Below, piece by piece: positions 22,521-34,195 of a DNA stretch of 64,000 bases. A program made the position numbers and the translations under genes. Source of the DNA: Saussurea involucrata (Eukaryota; Streptophyta; Magnoliopsida; Asterales; Asteraceae); contig CM066319.1 of assembly GCA_033807775.1 (NCBI GenBank), positions 137,380,983 through 137,444,982 on the forward strand, in the 5' to 3' direction. Below the pieces are notes generated by a model that did no database searches, was not told the origin of the DNA, and saw only the letters and a program-made list of their open reading frames with translations. The first letter of the stretch is position 1, and every line of letters starts with the position of its first letter.

Positions 22521-25500
22521 ATGGCAAGTGGCACTAGATATCAAAGGGGAGGAAGAGGAGGACAAAGAGGTGGAGGCAGAAATGGGGGTAGGAATCCACC
22601 AGGCGGTTCTGAATTTATTACAAGGGATGATCTGATGACGGAAATGGGGAGGTTACAAACAAGTATACAAACTATGTTTAATCAAAGCCGTCACATTGGA
22701 ACTGGCATACCTGATCCGAATCAAGAAGATGAATTGTTAGTTACTCCTACGGCCTCATCAGTACAAAGGAAGTGTGATTATAAAATGTTTCTAAGTTGTA
22801 AACCTCCAACTTATGCGGGAGAAAGAGATCCAGTGAAAGCTATGCGGTGGATAAAAGAGATTGAAGCTGTATTCAAAACCAGTAAATGTGCGGAAGAAGA
22901 TAAAGTCTTATATGGAACGGCGATGCTGAAGGCGGATGCATTGTATTGGTGGGAGGCTCTCACCGAATCTAAGGGACCAGATGTACGCACTATTATTGCT
23001 TGGAATGATTTTGCAACAGCTTTTAAAGGACAATTTTGTCCTCAAGCAGCAGTAAAGCAGTTAGAAGAAGAGTTTATGAATTTGCAACAAGGGAACTTAT
23101 CTGTAAGAGATTACACAGCTCGATTCATAGAAAAGTCTAGATTTGCAGAATATTATGTTGCAACGAAAAGGATGAAGATGGATAGGTTTGTTTATGGACT
23201 GAATTCAGAAGTTAGAAGATTGACATCTGCAACAAGGCCTACTACCTTCTCAGCAGCAGTTAATGAAGCCGAAAATATAGAGCGAGACAACAAAAGGGAT
23301 GTGAATGATAGGGGTATGGGAAAGAGGAAATGGGAAGGACCACAGTATGATCCGAAAAGGTCCAGGTTTCAAAGAAACGATAACCGTCCGCCGTTCCAAC
23401 CAACGGGAAGACCGTGTCCGAAATGTAATCGTTCTCATCAGGGAAATTGCCAAGTGGAATCTCGAATATGTTTTAAATGTGGGAAAACTGGGCACATTGT
23501 TAAATATTGTCCCTTAGCGCGGTTTTGTTATCTATGTAACTCACCGGATCATCTTCAATCGGATTGTCCGCGGGGCAGAATACAACACGGTGGAACTTCA
23601 GGGAAACCGGCAACTGTTAGACCAGTAGTTCCAAGGATAGAGCTACCGCGAACAAGGGGTCGTACGTTTCAGATGACAGCTAAAGAGGCGGAGGAAACTC
23701 CGGATGTGGTCACAGGTACATTTTTCGTAAATTCTACACGTGCCAAGGTGTTATTTGATTCCGGTGCAAACCGATCTTTTGTGTCTCCTTCCTTTGCGGA
23801 TAGTGTGCAATTAAAACCTAAAGTGTTAGATCATGCTATGTTAGTAGATACTGCTAATGATAGACAAGTGTCAGTTAAGGAAGTGTTTGAGAAAGGTGTG
23901 ATAGATATAGAAGGATGTAAAGTGCCTATACAACTGTTTCCCATATCATTAATTGAATTTGATGTGGTAGTCGGGATGGACTGGTTAGCCGAGAACCAAG
24001 CTAACATTGTATGTGATAAGAAGATTATCAATATTGTGTTACCTGATAATAGGGCCGTGGTGATTTACGGTGATCGTAAGAACCATCAGTCTAGTCTTAT
24101 ATCTGTGTTAAAAGCCCGTAAGTGCGTCAACAAGGGTTGTCAGAGTTATATAGCCTATGTGATAGATAGTAGACCTGAGAAGAGTAAGTTGGAAGATATT
24201 CCAATTGTGAGTGAGTTTCCTGAAGTATTTCCCGAAGACTTGAATAGTCTTCCGCCTGTTAGACAAGTAGAGTTTGGCATTGACTTAATTCCCGGAGCCA
24301 CTCCTATTGCTCGTGCACCGTATCGTTTAGCACCTCCAGAAATGAAAGAGATGATGACACAGTTGCAAGAGTTATCCGATAAGGGCTTTATCAGACCTAG
24401 TTCATCGCCATGGGGAGCACCCGTTCTGTTTGTGAAAAAGAAGGATGGTTCGATGAGAATGTGTATTGACTACCGGGAACTGAATAAACGTACGATCAAG
24501 AACAAGTATCCGCTACCTAGAATAGATGACCTCTTCGATCAATTGGTGGGAGCTTGTTATTTTTCCAAGATTGATCTCAGATCTGGCTATCATCAACTGA
24601 AGGTTAAAGAGGAAGATGTTCTGAAGACTGCTTTTAGAACAAGGTATGGTCACTATGAATTTTTGGTAATGCCGTTTGGGTTGACGAACGCTCCAGCTGT
24701 TTTCATGGATTTGATGAATCGAGTATGTAAGCCATATCTCGATAAATTCGTTATTGTATTTATTGATGATATTCTTATATATTCTCGATCCAAAGAAGAC
24801 CATGCTCAACACCTTCGTTTGGTTCTGGAGTTGCTGAAGAAAGAAAAGTTGTATGCTAAGTTTTCGAAATGTGAGTTTTGGTTACGAGAAGTTCAGTTTC
24901 TGGGGCATGTCGTTTCCGAGAAAGGTATACAGGTTGATCCGATGAAAGTGGAAGCAGTTGAAAAGTGGGAACCGCCAAAGACAGCAACGGAGGTACGCAG
25001 TTTTCTGGGTTTAGCTGGTTATTACCGAAAGTTCATCAAGGACTTCTCTCGTATCGCGACTCCTATGACTAAGCTGACTAGGAAGAATCTGAAGTTTGAA
25101 TGGGAAGCGGAACAGGATGCAGCATTCCGAGTACTGAAAGAGAAATTATGTAGTGCACCGATATTAGCATTGCCTGAGGGTTCTGAAGATTTTGTGGTAT
25201 ACAGTGATGCTTCGAAGTTGGGTTTGGGTTGTGTACTTATGCAGCGGGGAAAGGTCATTGCTTATGCTTCTCGCCAATTAAAAGATCATGAAAGACAGTA
25301 TCCCACACATGACATGGAGCTTGCTGCGGTAGTTTTCGCGTTGAAGATTTGGAGGCATTATCTGTATGGTACCAAGTGTCAAATTTATACTGATCATAAG
25401 AGTCTTCAACATCTTTTCGATCAGAAGGAATTAAACATGAGGCAAAGGAGATGGCTAGAACTAGTGAATGATTATGATTGTGAAATTCTATATCATCCGG

Positions 25501-27020
25501 GAAAAGCTAATGTAGTAGCTGATGCTTTGAGTCGGCAAGAAAGAAGTGGAACAATAAAAGTTGTTTCATTAAGGGCTGAACTGTTACCGAATATCTTTGA
25601 GGAATTGCAAAAGTGTCAAATCGAAGCTTGTCAAGAAGAACATTCGAAAGCGGAACGGATAGTGGGATTGTTGGCATTGCTTGTAAAGGATAATCGTGGG
25701 TTGTTGTGTATGGAGAACAGGATTTGGGTACCTCGTCTGGGTGGGTTACGTGACCGTGTACTGCAAGAAGCTCATAAATCCCGTTTCTCTATTCACCCAG
25801 GTACGAACAAGATGTATAAAGATTTGAAACAGTTTTATTGGTGGCCGGGTATCAAAAGAAGCATTGCTAAGTATGTGGAAGAGTGCGATACTTGTAAAAA
25901 GGTAAAAATTGAACATCAAAAGCCGTTTGGTCAATTACAGAAGTTAGAAATACCGATGTGGAAGTGGGAACAGATTACTACCGATTTCATTACAAAGTTA
26001 CCGAGGACTTCAAAGGGGTGTGATTCTATTTAGGTGATCGTCGATAGGTTGACAAAGTCTGCTCACTTCCTACCAATAAAGGAAACCGATTCGATGGACC
26101 GTTTGGCTAAGTTATACATTGATGAAATAGTAACGCGACACGGTGTTCCAATCTCGATTATTTCTGATCGGGATAGTCGTTTCACTTCGAGGTTCTGGAG
26201 GAGCTTTCAAAGAGAGTTGGGAACACAGATAAAGTTGAGTACAGCATATCACCCTCAGACAGACGGTCAGAGTGAACGAACAATTCAGACGTTAGAAGAT
26301 ATGCTCCGGGCTTGTATTGTGGATTTTGGAGGATCGTGGGATAAGCATTTGCCGTTGATTGAATTTGCCTACAACAACAGTTATCATTCCAGCATTCAAG
26401 CAGCACCGTTTGAAGTATTGTATGGTAGAAGATGTCGAACGCCGCTATGTTGGAGTGAAGTGGGAGAGAAACAGTTAGCAGGACCGGATATAGTTCAGTC
26501 AACATCGGATAAGGTTACTCAGATTCGGGAAAGATTGAAGATGGCTCAAGACCGACAGAAAAGCTACGCAGATCGACGCCGGAAACCTTTAGAATTTCAA
26601 GTTGGGGATTTCGTAATGCTGAAAGTTTCGCCATGGAAAGGAGTCATCCGATTTGGAAGGCATGGAAAGCTTAGCCCGAGGTATATTGGACCGTTTGCAA
26701 TAACAGAAAGGATCGGTGAGGTAGCGTACAGATTGGATCTTCCGCCAGAACTGGGTAGAATTCATAACGCGTTCCACGTATCAAATTTCCGAAAATGTCT
26801 GGTTACTCCAGATCAGGCTGTTTCCTTACCAGAGATACAAGTGGATGAAAGATTAAACTATGTTGAGGAACCGGAAGCAATTGTCGATCGCAAAGTTAAA
26901 GTGTTGCGGAATAAAGAGATCAGACAAGTGAAAGTACAGTGGAAACATCACAGAGGCCAAGATGCGACATGGGAATTAGAGTCGGAAATGCGAAACAAAT
27001 ACCCTCATCTGTTCACTTAA
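22521..27020 (+). CDS. Chromovirus gag-pol polyprotein with one premature stop
   Basis: About 1,500 codons in one frame. Gag: an Arg/Gly-rich start, capsid (about residues 85-230) and CCHC-type knuckles around 290-355, including CFKCGKTGHIVKYC. Protease: FDSGANRSF with catalytic Asp413. Reverse transcriptase: from about 595 (FPEDLNSLPP), with FIDDILIYS as the YxDD box (Asp749-Asp750). RNase H: VVYSDASKLGLG and MELAAV. Integrase: an HHCC domain (HPGTNK...CDTCKK), then a DDE core with TDFITKLP, SDRDSRF and the Glu of QSERTIQTLE. A GPY/F-like segment (LSPRYIGPF) and a chromodomain (VKVQWKHHRGQDATWELE) follow. Codon 1171 (TAG, 26031-26033) sits where relatives have Trp (TGG), between the first D and the rest of the DDE core. 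It would truncate the integrase. The chromodomain is thought to target integration to heterochromatin. Confidence 0.9.
26031..26033 (+). other. Premature TAG in integrase
   Basis: The sequence is GATTCTATT TAG GTGATCGTC. The family consensus at this place is DSIWVIVDRLTKSAHF, so a single TGG-to-TAG change explains it. The frame is open on both sides. Confidence 0.85.
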
Positions 27021-27046
27021 ATGAATTCCGGGACGGAATTCTTTTA

Positions 27047-27058
27047 AGGGGGAGATGT
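27047..27058 (+). promoter_or_regulatory. Polypurine tract of the chromovirus
   Basis: AAGGGGGAGATG plus T immediately precedes the 3' LTR start. Confidence 0.8.
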
Positions 27059-28801
27059 TGTAATAACCAGGTATTTTACTTTTATTATTTTAAGTTTTAT
27101 GTTAACTATTTCTTGAGGATAGGAGTCAATAGATAAGTTAATTTGTTAATTGGTAGTTTAGAAGTTTAGATGGTCAAGTGTTAGGAGTTGAGGGTTGAAT
27201 TGGTACTTATGACCAAACCTTTTTTTTACAAACCGACTCATATTGTATATTAGGATAAGAATTCAGTTTTTAGCAAATCAATTTGAGTGTGTGTGTGTGT
27301 GCAAAATTCGGTCAAGAAGAGAAAGAAGGAGGAAGGGAATTCAAGAAGAAAACTTGTGATTGAGAGTTAATCTTAAGGTAAATCCTTTCAAATCTGGTGG
27401 TCTCATGTTAATTATCTTCTTTGTGTTTGATTCTAGCTAGAAGGTTTTATATGTTCCATAAATTAGCTTCTGATTTCCAATTAGGTTTCTATGAGTTTAT
27501 CATAAATTCAAGTTAGAAGTGGGTTGGTTGCTAAAATTGGTTGATAATGGAGTTTTGGGATATTTGGGATTTTGGGTTTGAAATTGGTAAAATCAATGAT
27601 TTGGATTTGTTGGTTTTGCTATTGTTATATGTTAGTATTGGTTCTAAAAGGTCTATAGTACTCAAAATGTTGATTTGGGGAAATTAGAACTGATTTGGGA
27701 AGGTTTGGGTTTGAGAAAACCTTGGATTTTGGAGAAAGAACTCGTGCAGGTTTTTGGAACAGAGCTCCGCGCCGATGGGTGGCGCCGATGGATCGGCGCC
27801 GAGCAGTTGGCGCCGGCTTCTGTTTGGTTTTACAAAAATTTTCTAACTTTTGGCCGTTTTAGTTTAAAGTCGAGGCATCGTTTAGTAAGTTGTCTGAGGT
27901 ATTGTTAAGGGTATTTGGATGTATAATTAGACAATTTAATACCATCTTATGTGTCAAATTCAAGTTGTTCGGTTTTGACTTGGTTACATTTTAGGAGTGT
28001 TTGGTGAGTTGCTAAGATTGCTATTCATCATAGTGAGTCTTGTATGCATATAGATATGTGATATTCTACCAATGTGAATGTATTACAGGATCGGTTATTC
28101 CTCGTTAGTGTGGTGTGGACATTTGTGGTATTGCTAATAGTACTGTGTGCAAGTACGGGTGACTTCAAGTTATCATAAGGTGAGTTTTACTTCAAAAGTA
28201 TTTTACTGGAATACATTTATGTGGTTGAATAAATGGTTGATAAAGTGTATGAATATGTCATACGTGTGTGTGATTATGATGTATTTATATATCATGAATT
28301 ACGTGAGTATTATATTGGGATATAATACGTGGCCGGGCATAGGACCGGTGTGTTAATTGGCTCGCAACCAATGTATTTGGCCAATGGTGGAGGGATAAGG
28401 TGATACGGGAGATATAATTCTTGAATGGTAATTGATATGCGTGTGCAGATTATACAAAAGAATTATTAAAACTAACCGGGATTTCCTCACTAGACTGTTT
28501 AGTCTAACCCTCATTTTGTTTTAAAACATGTTTTCCAGGTGGTGATTCGAGTAATGATCAAGTAGTTAGATAAATGGAGGGATAGCTTTTGTGAAGATGA
28601 TCATTATGAAATTTTGGATGTTTTGTACAAATAACTTTATCGTTAGTTATTTTGTAACTTAATTATGAAAAGGCTTGTAATGGGTTTTCTTGTTTATATT
28701 TAGTCAGACTGTGGGACCCAAGGTGAAACAAGGTGTATCTAAAAGATGGAATATTTACATGAATGAAGGTTATTTGGTTATATATGTTGTGGGATGTTAC
28801 A
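27059..28801 (+). repeat. 3' LTR of the chromovirus
   Basis: 1,743 bp and nearly identical to 20517-22257. It ends GGGATGTTACA and is followed by the duplication GTTAT. Confidence 0.9.
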
Positions 28802-28806
28802 GTTAT
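28802..28806. repeat. Target duplication GTTAT of the chromovirus, right
   Basis: Exact copy of 20512-20516. Confidence 0.9.
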
Positions 28807-30149
28807 GCACGTAGATTTCCTGCACTTCTGAGTGTCTAGATCAAAGTAGCTAAAATTTTTGTTTTGAATGATTGAGACCGACCATTGTGTGAAGAATCTT
28901 GTGATAGTGACGTGACCGTTAGGGAAAGACCGGGAAAGGACATGACTAGGGACATTAGTGGAGACCACCCGATAGTGAGCTTTGAGCCTAAAAGACGTTT
29001 TTCATTTCGAGGGATTCATACACTTAAAATCTTATACACTTTTTCGAATTCCTTGTCGTGAAATGTAGAATGATCTCGCTACATTATAGCATTGAGTAGC
29101 AAAGACGAACATCGGGATATTAGGTAAGGGTACAGTAGACCATATCGTGTGGACCTTAAGACATGATTCCAGGCATTTTGTTTCCGTTTAAACCCAGTTT
29201 GGCTATCGTTCCCTCTCACCCTTTCATGTATACCCATTAACCACTTTGCAGCCAAATACTCACCTTTTCGTTTCTAAACCCATCATTAAACCCTTAGCCA
29301 TACGCCTTAGCCAACCCTATCCGAAAGTGTGTCAATCGGAAGCAGTAATGAACTTAGAGAGATAGAGCGGAAAAGAAAGAAATCAGGCCAGTCAAGAAAG
29401 AGAGAAGAGGGCCAATGTTGCCCCAATCAATAAAGAGGACCAATGAAGTTCCAAAAAAAAACCGTTAGTTAAATAGGCTCTAGTAGAGATGCATGATAAG
29501 TGAGTCAAAGAGACTCCAATAGTGACGAAAAAGGACCAAGTGAGCAAATGTGAGGCAACGAGAGTTCAGAATTGCAAATGATTGACACGCCGAGAATTTT
29601 TGATCCTTTTACCCTTCGTTTCTTAACCTTAACCTTAGCCCCGTTACAACCGTTATAAAGACCTGGATGATCTTCTGGAAAACGTGATTAGAGTCTATGA
29701 CCACCTTCACCGATATTCCTTGTCTTGTTACTTAATTCCTTCGGAGATCAACATTTTGGACAATTGTGCGTCTTCCTTTAGAGTTGTCATGTAATTATTG
29801 CATATTATTGTACACAACCTCCATACACATGACAACACGAGCGATAACCTAGGTTCGAGTGCAAGGAGAGCATCCCGTGAGGTAGGGTCGAGGCGAAATG
29901 TTTTTCCTAGTATGTTCAGACTTAGTCTAACCCTGATGTGATCGGAACAGTCACGAGTTCAACCCCCAAGGGAAGGTCATAGGTCAAACGAAATGAGAAT
30001 GAGGCGAGAGTGAGATAGATATTCACGGGTATGGGAAATCACCGATGCATCACTTGGTACCGATTGGGAATTGTGCAGTTATTATATTTTCACTGATATG
30101 TGCTTTAATTCTGTTTTATCGCTAATTTGCTTGGGGACAAGCAACGCTC
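28807..30149 (+). other. Non-coding 3' internal part of the Athila-type element
   Basis: No ORF of note and no envelope-like or RT motif. It continues the sequence broken at 20516 and leads to the polypurine tract. I see nothing else in it. Confidence 0.6.
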
Positions 30150-30162
30150 GGTTTGGGGTTGT
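30150..30162 (+). promoter_or_regulatory. Polypurine tract of the Athila-type element
   Basis: GGTTTGGGGTTGT abuts the 3' LTR start TGATAACG. The same GGTTTGGGG word ends each of the three hairpins at 20188-20338 and occurs again near 20485. Confidence 0.7.
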
Positions 30163-31510
30163 TGATAACGCCACTTTTTGGCGTTATTTCCGGTTCTCAA
30201 ACCAATGAGATTGGCTTGTATTCAAGTAAAAAGGCGTGTATTTTACGGTTTATCTAGTGATTCACACAGGTTATCTAAAAGGCGACATTCCTCGAGAAAA
30301 TAAGCTAAAAAGAGCCCAAAACGATTCCAAACGAAGCCTAACTGAAGCCCAAAAGCCAAGCCCAAGACCCGCGACCGAACCAGGACCCGACCCGCGAACC
30401 AGAAATCGACCCAAGCTGCAAAAACAACACGCGCGACTTACCACGCGACTTGCAAGTCGCGTGGCAAGTGGCGTAACCCTCTGTTTGTCGAAAATCAGCT
30501 ATTTTATTCAGGATTTAGGTCATTCGTTCGGTATCCAGATTTCACACGACGGCCAGAGCAGTCCCGGGGGCTATTTTCAGAGCCAAGTGACACCGTTTGG
30601 AGCAAAGATCGAGGATCAATCGAAGGAACGTTCAAGACGCGAAGTAGATTCAATCACGGGAAAAGGGAGTTTATCAATTCATCTTACACAGTCACCACGA
30701 TCACGTTTACCATGTTTGCTTACACTTTCGTTTCTCTTTCTTTTGTGTTTGAATCCCCCAACATCATGAACTAACTTTAAGATGTTGGGGGTTGGATTGA
30801 ATTAGGATTGAACATATAGATGGATGACGAATGACTTTTATCAGTTTTCTGATTTAATGAATGCATGTGATTTTGTTCTTAATGCTTTTGTGAGCGTAGC
30901 TAACTTACAATTGTTTTATTGTTTTCGATTATGTTCGAGAGAATTAATTGAGATCTAGAATTAGGAATTACATGTCTAAGGTAAGAAAGGATAGAGATAT
31001 ACCGAGTAAGCCTTAGTCTCATAATGACCTGCGCTTAATGTGTTTTGAACTACATAGGGTGAGATCGAGAGATTAATCTTGTGCTTTTCGAGATAAACTT
31101 CATGGTAGCTTGAGAAAGCACCATGTTTTACAAATATAACTGTTGTTACTTGAGAGAGAGCAATGGTTAGATCAAGGTTGAGTATTCATCAACAGAATTA
31201 ACTGGTATTTGTTTTTAGTCTGAAGTTCATATGTGAAAACCTAAGGATATCCAACCCTCAACTGTTTTCTCCATCTGAATTCCAAAGCTGCTTACTAGTT
31301 GTCTTGTGTTTGGTTTATTTTATTTGCTGCAATTAATTAGTTTAAAACCTATCTTCCAAATTCGACAGTTCAGTTAATAGTTCTTATAGTAATTGTAATA
31401 CTTAGTTCCTAGTTCCCCGTGATTCGATACTCGTACTTTCCAAGTACTATTACTTGACTTCGACCCGTACACTTGCGGTAAGATTTAGGGGGGTGTAAAC
31501 CCACCTATCA
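30163..31510 (+). repeat. 3' LTR of the Athila-type element
   Basis: 1,348 bp, from TGATAACGCC to CCACCTATCA. I noted about six substitutions relative to the 5' LTR. The 177-codon ORF at 30236-30769 lies within the LTR and is not a gene. Confidence 0.9.
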
Positions 31511-31514
31511 GCAG
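31511..31514. repeat. Target duplication (GCAG) of the Athila-type element, right
   Basis: Partner of 15889-15892. Confidence 0.6.
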
Positions 31515-31930
31515 TAGAGAGATTTACCAGAGAGTGGTACACTTCATCAGGAAGAGAGAGAGCAATGATAGTTCTGACTTTAGAATCAAGAGACACAAGA
31601 CGTTTTTCCTCATCAGTATATTTCTTAGGATTTTTTAGAATGTAACGACCAGTAGCAGCAGATTTTTCTTCATCAGATGAATCATCAGAATCATCTTTGC
31701 CAACAACTTCCATACCGGATTTTTTTGGTTTCATAGCGAGACCAGACTCTAGGGACTATGGGTCCCTCACTGAGAATGGTTGGATATCTACTATCCACTC
31801 CTTCCATGAAAAGCATCATCCGGATTTTCCACAGAGAAAAGTTGTTGGGGTTAAACTTGGGAGGTTTGGCTATAGAGCCATTTTCAGAAAAATGTTTTGA
31901 GAGAAAGCTTCATTGTTGGAAGAAGAAGCA
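31515..31930 (-). pseudogene. Copia gag, N-terminal part (proximal half of the split element)
   Basis: On the minus strand the leader is followed by an ATG-started Gag (MAASSSNNEAFSQN). It carries the degenerate family signature FNPNNFSLWKIRMMLFMEG in a shifted frame, then an acidic Ser/Asp stretch, then SLPDEVYHSLVNLSTA. The reading is cut there by the Athila-type insertion and resumes at 15888 with the codons for KETWSTLC. There are frameshifts and stops in the first 60 codons. Confidence 0.75.
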
Positions 31931-31967
31931 GCCATTGCAGATCAAGTTTATTGAAATTAAAGTTTCT

Positions 31968-31979
31968 GCTCTGATACCA
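31968..31979 (-). promoter_or_regulatory. Primer-binding site, tRNA-Met (copia)
   Basis: Minus-strand TGGTATCAGAGC lies two bases from the end of the 5' LTR. Confidence 0.8.
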
Positions 31980-31981
31980 CT

Positions 31982-32976
31982 TGTTAGTCCCAGATGGCTA
32001 ATAAGAACAAGAACATGTATTGTAGAAGGGGGGGGGGGGGTTGAATACATTACACAATTTTTTCACTTTAATTAATTCTTTTATTGAAAATATTCAAATC
32101 AAGAATTACACATAGAACAATTAGATTGTTGCGGAAAGAACAGATAAAATCTATTCTAACAATATTCACAAAGTAATACTGAAAACTAAACAACTTCTAA
32201 AACACAAAGATTGAAAGCTATAAAGTTCAAAGAGAGAAAGGAGCAGAATGACTTGAGCACAGAGTAATCTTCAAGAGTTCTTGTAAGTAGTTTGCATGGA
32301 GAAGTCTTCATATTTATATAGTGCCATGAACATGTGATGCATGGGACACTTGTCACTTTGTCATTTGAAGGATAGGTTTGACTCTCAAAAGTTGATGTGT
32401 CTTTTCCTATGATGCTAGAAAGGTTTGATGGTGATAATATCTAAGAATGGGAAAAAGGACAAATGCACCTTTTTCTTCCATACTCAGACATTCCTTCTTT
32501 GATGAGAAAACCTTTTAGCAAAGACACAAGGGAGGATCCTTCTATTTGAGGATCCCACCGATTTTTCATGGACAAAGTAGGTGAGAGTCTTCTTAGGAAG
32601 GAGTCATGTGAGGATCCTCCTATTTTGAGGATCCTACCGATTTCTCATGGAGAAGATCGGTGAGATGGCAAACATTTCTTCTTATGATGAAAGTCTTCTT
32701 GGCAAGGAGATAAGGGAGGATTCTCATGTTTGATGATCTCACCGATATTCATAGAGACAATCGGTGAGACATCTTAGTTTGGGTTGAGAATTCCATCTTC
32801 AATCCGCATTGGTAGATTTACTTCTTATTGATTTCGGTTGATCTTTGACTTCACCGAAGTTTGACAGTATAACTAAGCTATTACAAAGAACCATCTAAAA
32901 TTTCTCTAAGTATAAAAGATGTTTTTCAAAGTATGTAAGGAGATCATGTCATCTTCAAATCTTTGATGACCCAACA
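31982..32976 (-). repeat. 5' LTR of the split copia element
   Basis: A 995-bp LTR reading TGTTGGGTCATC...GGGACTAACA on the minus strand. It contains a run of about 12 G on the plus strand (32028-32040) and repeated GAGGATCCT words at 32540-32640. The 3' LTR of this element is not in the window. Confidence 0.75.
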
Positions 32977-33518
32977 AAATGACTAATTCTTTTTCTTTCA
33001 CATGTACCCTAAATATAAATTTTAGAGTAAACTACAAATTTTATTTGGTTCCTATGGTTCGCATAAGATAACATTTTTCGTCTTCACAGTTTTGCAATTA
33101 CACGATGATCATCGTGGTTAGTAAAATTGTCTGGATTTGATCTATTTATCTAAAAAACGTTGAAATAATTTATTAAATGAGTGGTTTTTCGTTGTTTTAT
33201 CGATGTTTTTTTGTCTTTTACCCAATCAAAACCGATTCTATGATTTTGATCCCGGTGGTTTGTTGAAAATAAAATTGTTGTCCCTGCAGTTTTGCATTAC
33301 AAGATGGCCATCGTCGTTTACAAAAACGTATGGATTCGATAACAACCCGTTAAAAATTTCCGCTAAATGAGAGACATTTTCTTTTTCTTTTATCGACCTT
33401 TTATCTTTAAGCGAATCAAAATCAACTGTACCAAAGAAAAACTTGTATATTCATCGTAGTTTCAAAATGTAAATGACGACATACAACAAATTGGCACGGT
33501 AACACTTTTCACGACCAT

Positions 33519-33535
33519 ATAATCTCTTACATTAT
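33519..33535. repeat. 17-bp SINE target duplication, left
   Basis: ATAATCTCTTACATTAT is repeated perfectly at 33736-33752. Confidence 0.85.
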
Positions 33536-33735
33536 TTGCGCAAAAAGTTGATTACCGGCAATCCTAACCGGCCCCACACGAAACCTGTCTCCAATGACAT
33601 CAATGTGAGGAGACATTTTTTTGGCTTACTCAGCGGCTGAGGCTAGTGAAGGGGTCTGAGATTGAACCCATAACCTGTTATGTATTTGGGTAAAGTCACC
33701 ATACCCCTTTGCCAACTGAGCTACACGCCAGAGGC
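33536..33735 (-). mobile_element. tRNA-derived SINE
   Basis: The minus-strand head is CTGGCGTGTAGCTCAGTTGG, a tRNA-like pol III A box, followed by a B box (GGGTTCAATCTC) and about 120 bases of tRNA-unrelated body. It is 200 bp long and bounded by a perfect 17-bp target duplication. SINEs are pol III transcribed and mobilised by LINE proteins. The tail is short (ends TTTTTGCGCAA on the minus strand). Confidence 0.8.
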
Positions 33736-33752
33736 ATAATCTCTTACATTAT
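33736..33752. repeat. 17-bp SINE target duplication, right
   Basis: Exact copy of 33519-33535. A small tandem duplication (ATTATGAATAAGGAAC) follows directly. Confidence 0.85.
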
Positions 33753-33969
33753 GAATAAGGAACATTATGAATAAGGAACAAAGTGGTTGCTCGTACCACC
33801 GTATCTAGTATAGTGGATCGTGTCTTTACAAATCACGATGACTATCTTGTAATTTTAAAAGTACATGAATGAAAAACGTCATTTTCTACAAACCACATGG
33901 ACCAAATCTCTAGTTTACTCAAAAATTTATTTTATAACTACTTATTTATCTATTTTAGATCTAATTATC

Positions 33970-33993
33970 TATACTATTATATAAAGAGGTCAA
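33970..33993 (+). mobile_element. Possible Helitron 5' terminus
   Basis: TCTATACTATTATATAAAGAGG preceded by A is the characteristic 5' end of many plant Helitrons. No matching CTRR end with hairpin was found downstream, so it may be a remnant. The 3' end could lie past the inverted-repeat element at 34196. Confidence 0.45.
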
Positions 33994-34195
33994 GGTTACA
34001 TTTAACACCTCTATAATTACTTATTTAACTACTTTTTATCCCTTACTTTTTTATTTTACACCCTTATCATATTAACACAAATAATTGTATATAAACAAAA
34101 ATACAAAGAAAAAATACGTTTCGTTTTTTACAAATTATACCATTATAATCGTATCGTCAATACCTTCAAAATGAGCAAATATTGAATATTTTTTA

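Larger units (their letters stand above)
20517..28801 (+). mobile_element. Young chromovirus (Gypsy, Tekay-type), nearly complete
   Basis: An 8,285-bp element with two long LTRs, a tRNA-Met primer site, a single gag-pol ORF ending in a chromodomain, a polypurine tract and a perfect 5-bp target duplication. The LTRs (1,741 and 1,743 bp) differ by eye only at a GT microsatellite, an A/T swap in an A-run and one G/A near the end. It is therefore a very recent insertion. Long LTRs plus a C-terminal chromodomain point to the Tekay/Del clade. The only coding defect I see is one internal stop (26031). Confidence 0.9.
15893..31510 (+). mobile_element. Athila-type Gypsy element lacking pol, hosting a nested chromovirus
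   Basis: It is about 7.3 kb once the nested 8.3-kb element is removed. Order: 5' LTR (15893-17238), tRNA-Asp primer site (17245-17262), Gag-protease ORF (17399-19650), non-coding hairpin-rich DNA (19651-20511), nested element, more non-coding DNA (28807-30149), polypurine tract and 3' LTR (30163-31510). No RT, RNase H or integrase is detectable, so it is non-autonomous. I see about six base differences between the two LTRs over 1.35 kb, which implies a recent insertion. Confidence 0.8.
33025..33920. mobile_element. Terminal-inverted-repeat element, MULE-like, containing a SINE
   Basis: The left end GAGTAAACTACAAATTTT (then the TTGGTTCCTATGGTT class of words) is matched on the opposite strand at the right end by GAGTAAACTAGAGATTT (then TGGTCCATGTGGTT). 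The TIRs are about 55 bp and imperfect. There is no transposase. Similar words begin the repeat at about 52028, so the family is dispersed. Confidence 0.55.

Noticed and set aside
30236..30769. 177-codon ORF, and its shorter partners at 16134-16502 and 16189-16497
   Set aside because: It lies inside the Athila-type LTRs, spans the palindrome and has no family motif.
33640..33735. Functional tRNA gene on the minus strand
   Set aside because: The A and B boxes are part of a 200-bp SINE with a 17-bp target duplication, and the sequence does not close an acceptor stem.
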